Shown here one piece after another: positions 5,808 to 5,935 of a stretch of DNA of 5,935 nt (within the stretch, counting starts at the first letter, position 1; each line of letters starts with the position of its first letter). Both the position numbers and the translations under genes were made by a program. Where the stretch lies: the NCBI GenBank assembly GCA_002424625.1, contig DIKR01000098.1, positions 1 through 5,935 of the forward strand. The letters are read 5' to 3'. The notes under the pieces are model-generated. The model was given only the letters and a program-made list of their open reading frames with translations. It was not told the origin of the DNA and searched no databases. This DNA is from Desulfuromonadaceae bacterium UBA5613 (GTDB taxonomy: Bacteria; Desulfobacterota; Desulfuromonadia; Desulfuromonadales; UBA2197).

Positions 5808-5835
5808 TTGACAATTCGACCACTTCTGCTAGCAT
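5808..5835 (+). promoter_or_regulatory. Sigma-70-type promoter for the gene starting at 5929
   Basis: A perfect TTGACA (5808-5813) is followed after 16 bases by TAGCAT (5830-5835), which is preceded by TG at 5827-5828 as in an extended -10. An AT-rich tract (about 5780-5805) directly upstream could act as an UP element. Transcription would start near 5842 and give a leader of about 87 nt. Confidence 0.65.
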
Positions 5836-5928
5836 TTCCACAAAGTTAATCCAGCCTTTCACGCTTTTTGACTTCATCCGCTTCACGCTCACCCTGAGCA
5901 GACCCACTTAACAAGGGAGGTCTTATCC

Positions 5929-5935
5929 GTGAAGA
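5929..5935 (+). CDS. Start of a downstream gene (first codons only)
   Basis: GTG-AAG at 5929-5934 follows an excellent Shine-Dalgarno, AAGGGAGG (5913-5920), at 8-base spacing, with a promoter upstream. The first residues would be Met-Lys, common at the start of signal peptides, but two codons do not allow a family call. Confidence 0.7.

Larger units (their letters stand above)
5604..5928. other. Divergent intergenic region
   Basis: These 325 bases separate the thioesterase operon (minus) from the gene starting at 5929 (plus). They hold the promoter candidates and the 13-bp inverted repeat listed separately. They also hold two unsupported hairpins, CGGGC/GCCCG (5677-5681 with 5697-5701) and ATACC/GGTAT (5724-5728 with 5735-5739), and the direct repeat TTCACGCT at 5858-5865 and 5882-5889. 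I see no coding sequence or RNA gene inside it. Confidence 0.6.

Overview
The window looks like chromosome from a strictly anaerobic, metal- or electrode-respiring member of the Desulfuromonadota (Geobacter/Desulfuromonas/Pelobacter type). This is inferred from an ImcH-like inner-membrane multiheme cytochrome, a rubrerythrin plus cysteine-containing Dps-like ferritin pair, and general codon style. No marker gene is present, so placement below phylum is not supported.

Layout. Bases 1-41 hold the probable tail of an upstream membrane protein. Bases 63-1658 (+) encode a complete AAE/AspT-type transporter with two central RCK_C (TrkA_C) domains. A strong bidirectional terminator (1697-1745) separates it from a convergent two-gene operon on the minus strand: Dps-like/thioferritin-type ferritin (2837-2337), then rubrerythrin (2309-1773). 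The 399-bp divergent spacer 2838-3236 carries a good minus-strand promoter for that operon, with a perfect 12-bp palindrome just downstream of its start, and a plus-strand extended -10 promoter with a leader of about 200 nt for the next gene. Bases 3237-4694 (+) encode a three-helix, six-heme NapC/NirT-family cytochrome, best matched to ImcH. A second bidirectional terminator (4712-4747) separates it from another convergent minus-strand operon: a hotdog-fold thioesterase (5603-5133, probable GTG start) and a small membrane-targeted protein of unknown function (5125-4754). The final 325 bp are an AT-rich divergent regulatory region with a clear plus-strand promoter. It ends at the ribosome-binding site and first two codons of another gene (GTG at 5929).

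How the genes fit together. The cytochrome is a probable menaquinol dehydrogenase that passes electrons from the inner membrane to periplasmic cytochromes. The ferritin/rubrerythrin pair handles iron and peroxide, a common need in anaerobes with a large iron and heme load. The transporter and the thioesterase/small-protein pair have no evident link to these functions. The window reads as four independent transcription units insulated by terminators, not one multi-gene system. I see no mobile element, CRISPR array, tRNA or rRNA, and no strong case for a wholly new system. The best leads are the cytochrome's CX3CH first heme and long leader, the operator-like palindromes, and the uncharacterised small protein.
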